DNA of 5,286 bases from Candidatus Aenigmatarchaeota archaeon (lineage in GTDB: Archaea; Aenigmatarchaeota; Aenigmatarchaeia; QMZP01), in the NCBI GenBank assembly GCA_016202725.1, contig JACQOD010000026.1:1-5286 (forward strand), in the 5' to 3' direction. The notes beneath the pieces were generated by a model that saw nothing but the letters and a program-made list of their open reading frames with translations, made no database searches and was not told the origin of the DNA. The translations under genes and the position numbers were made by a program. This document shows positions 4,815-5,286 of the stretch, in pieces. Every line of letters starts with the position of its first letter. The stretch's first letter is position 1.

Positions 4815-5215
4815 ATTTCCTCCCCCAACTCCCCTTCAATAAGTTCCTTCAGGGAAAACATATTTCGTATGGCTTCTTCAACCACGCTTTTTTCCCTCGC
4901 CCTCCCATACCATAACTGGTACCTGAAATGTTCCTGCCGCACCAGGAGTTCAAGGATCCTCTTCTTCTCGGGAAAATCAACATCAATCTTCTCACGGGCC
5001 AGCTTCTCAGACCGGAAATAGCCATGGTTCACCTGGAAACCGGGTGATATGATAGCCCTTTTGTGGAGGAACAGCGCCAGCATGTTGCAGGAAGCTTCGG
5101 AGGCTGAGAAACCTATGATCTGCTGCCGTTCTACCAGCAGGTTGCTCCGCATCTTCTCAGTGATGTCCTTCACGAGTTCTCGAATGCTGTTTTTGTGCTC
5201 TTCAATCGAGGTCAT
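4811..5215 (-). CDS. Helical protein paired with the nucleotidyltransferase, possibly HEPN-like
   Basis: This 134-residue, charged, mostly helical soluble protein has no signal peptide or membrane segment. I do not recognise it with certainty. The pattern of a helix with A-S-x-N-x-L-A-x-F-L-H-K-R, then G-F-x-V-N-H-G-Y-F, then a helix ending R-Q-E-H-F-R-Y and L-W-Y-G-R, is like helical partners that precede MNT nucleotidyltransferases in archaea. The canonical HEPN RNase motif Rx4-6H is not present in clean form. NHGY (63-66) and RQEHFRY (93-99) are candidate active-site or AMP-acceptor regions. I chose the ATG at 5215 over the in-frame GTG at 5230, because a TATA-like CTTTATTAG lies about 26 nt upstream of the ATG. 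Its stop overlaps the nucleotidyltransferase start (ATGA), so the two are translated together, which supports a toxin-antitoxin-like pair. The identity as toxin is inference. Confidence 0.6.
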   Translation of the reverse strand: MTSIEEHKNSIRELVKDITEKMRSNLLVERQQIIGFSASEASCNMLALFLHKRAIISPGFQVNHGYFRSEKLAREKIDVDFPEKKRILELLVRQEHFRYQLWYGRAREKSVVEEAIRNMFSLKELIEGELGEEI

Positions 5216-5236
5216 ACCATCTCTGTGCACCCGCCG

Positions 5237-5245
5237 CTAATAAAG
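5237..5245 (-). promoter_or_regulatory. TATA-like box of the helical protein/nucleotidyltransferase pair
   Basis: Read on the minus strand this is CTTTATTAG, about 26 nt upstream of the ATG at 5215, as expected for a leaderless archaeal transcript. No convincing Shine-Dalgarno sequence lies before that ATG, which agrees with leaderless translation. Confidence 0.45.
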
Positions 5246-5250
5246 ATTTC

Positions 5251-5278
5251 CGTTATGAATAACGTATTTTCTGTTATG
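5251..5278. promoter_or_regulatory. Candidate operator: perfect palindrome and repeated half-site
   Basis: CGTTAT-GA-ATAACG (5251-5264) is a perfect inverted repeat just upstream of the TATA-like box of the minus-strand pair. The half-site GTTATG recurs at 5273-5278, exactly 21 bp (two helical turns) from 5252. Such spacing puts both sites on the same DNA face. Toxin-antitoxin modules often repress themselves, so autoregulation is a natural reading, but no DNA-binding domain is visible in either protein. Confidence 0.35.
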
Positions 5279-5286
5279 TGTAATAC

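Noticed and set aside
4801..5215. Canonical HEPN RNase motif Rx4-6H in the helical protein
   Set aside because: No arginine lies 5-7 residues before a histidine in a convincing conserved setting; RQEHF is too short and R...NHGY too long, so HEPN membership is left as a possibility only.
5229..5240. CCCGCCGCT near the right end matches the left-edge hairpin arm, suggesting a pair of element ends
   Set aside because: A 9-base match is expected many times by chance in a GC-rich 5-kb window; the right copy has no hairpin partner and no tail.
1..5286. CRISPR array, tRNA or rRNA genes
   Set aside because: I saw no regularly spaced direct repeats, no cloverleaf with a TTCRA arm, and no rRNA-like stretch on either strand by reading; this was not computed.

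Overview
The window looks archaeal, probably from a euryarchaeon and possibly a methanogen, although the host cannot be fixed from sequence alone. Three things support this. It encodes a VapB antitoxin of the archaeal DUF217/UPF0330 type. It encodes a family B DNA polymerase with the degenerate motifs of the archaeal PolB2 group. Several genes also have TATA-like boxes about 25 nt upstream of the ATG, as expected for leaderless archaeal transcripts. Roughly 113-3950 is very GC-rich (individual lines reach 70-77% GC), while about 3960-5286 and the first ~110 bases are clearly AT-richer (near 50%), so the window is a composite of at least two compositional blocks.

Layout, left to right. (1) 1-112: an edge hairpin with a short tail that resembles the terminal hairpin of IS200/IS605-type elements; a short minus-strand reading frame runs off the window through the same bases. 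(2) 113-616, minus strand: a PD-(D/E)XK nuclease of the VRR-NUC type. (3) 617-726: a divergent intergenic region with promoter signals both ways. (4) 727-939, plus strand: a VapB-like antitoxin with no VapC beside it. (5) 1065-3922, plus strand: a tightly packed three-gene operon, made of a small MGRT-type protein (86 aa), a RecA/RadB-fold protein that has lost its P-loop (227 aa), and an exonuclease-less PolB2-like polymerase (636 aa). The spacings are 3 nt and then a 1-nt stop/start overlap. (6) 3923-4187: a non-coding stretch that opens with three inverted repeats packed into 67 bp. (7) 4188-5215, minus strand: a translationally coupled pair, a helical protein followed by a nucleotidyltransferase, resembling HEPN/MNT toxin-antitoxin modules. 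A palindromic candidate operator sits upstream of its promoter.

The most interesting feature is the operon. A RecA-like protein without Walker A, co-translated with a degenerate, proofreading-deficient polymerase, is the same arrangement in principle as the bacterial ImuA-ImuB-DnaE2 mutasome, but built from archaeal parts. My reading is that it is a damage-tolerance or mutagenesis cassette, with the small MGRT protein as a third subunit or regulator. This is inference from gene order and motifs, not demonstrated here. The nearby nuclease, orphan antitoxin, edge hairpin and HEPN/MNT-like pair suggest an accessory or island-type neighbourhood.
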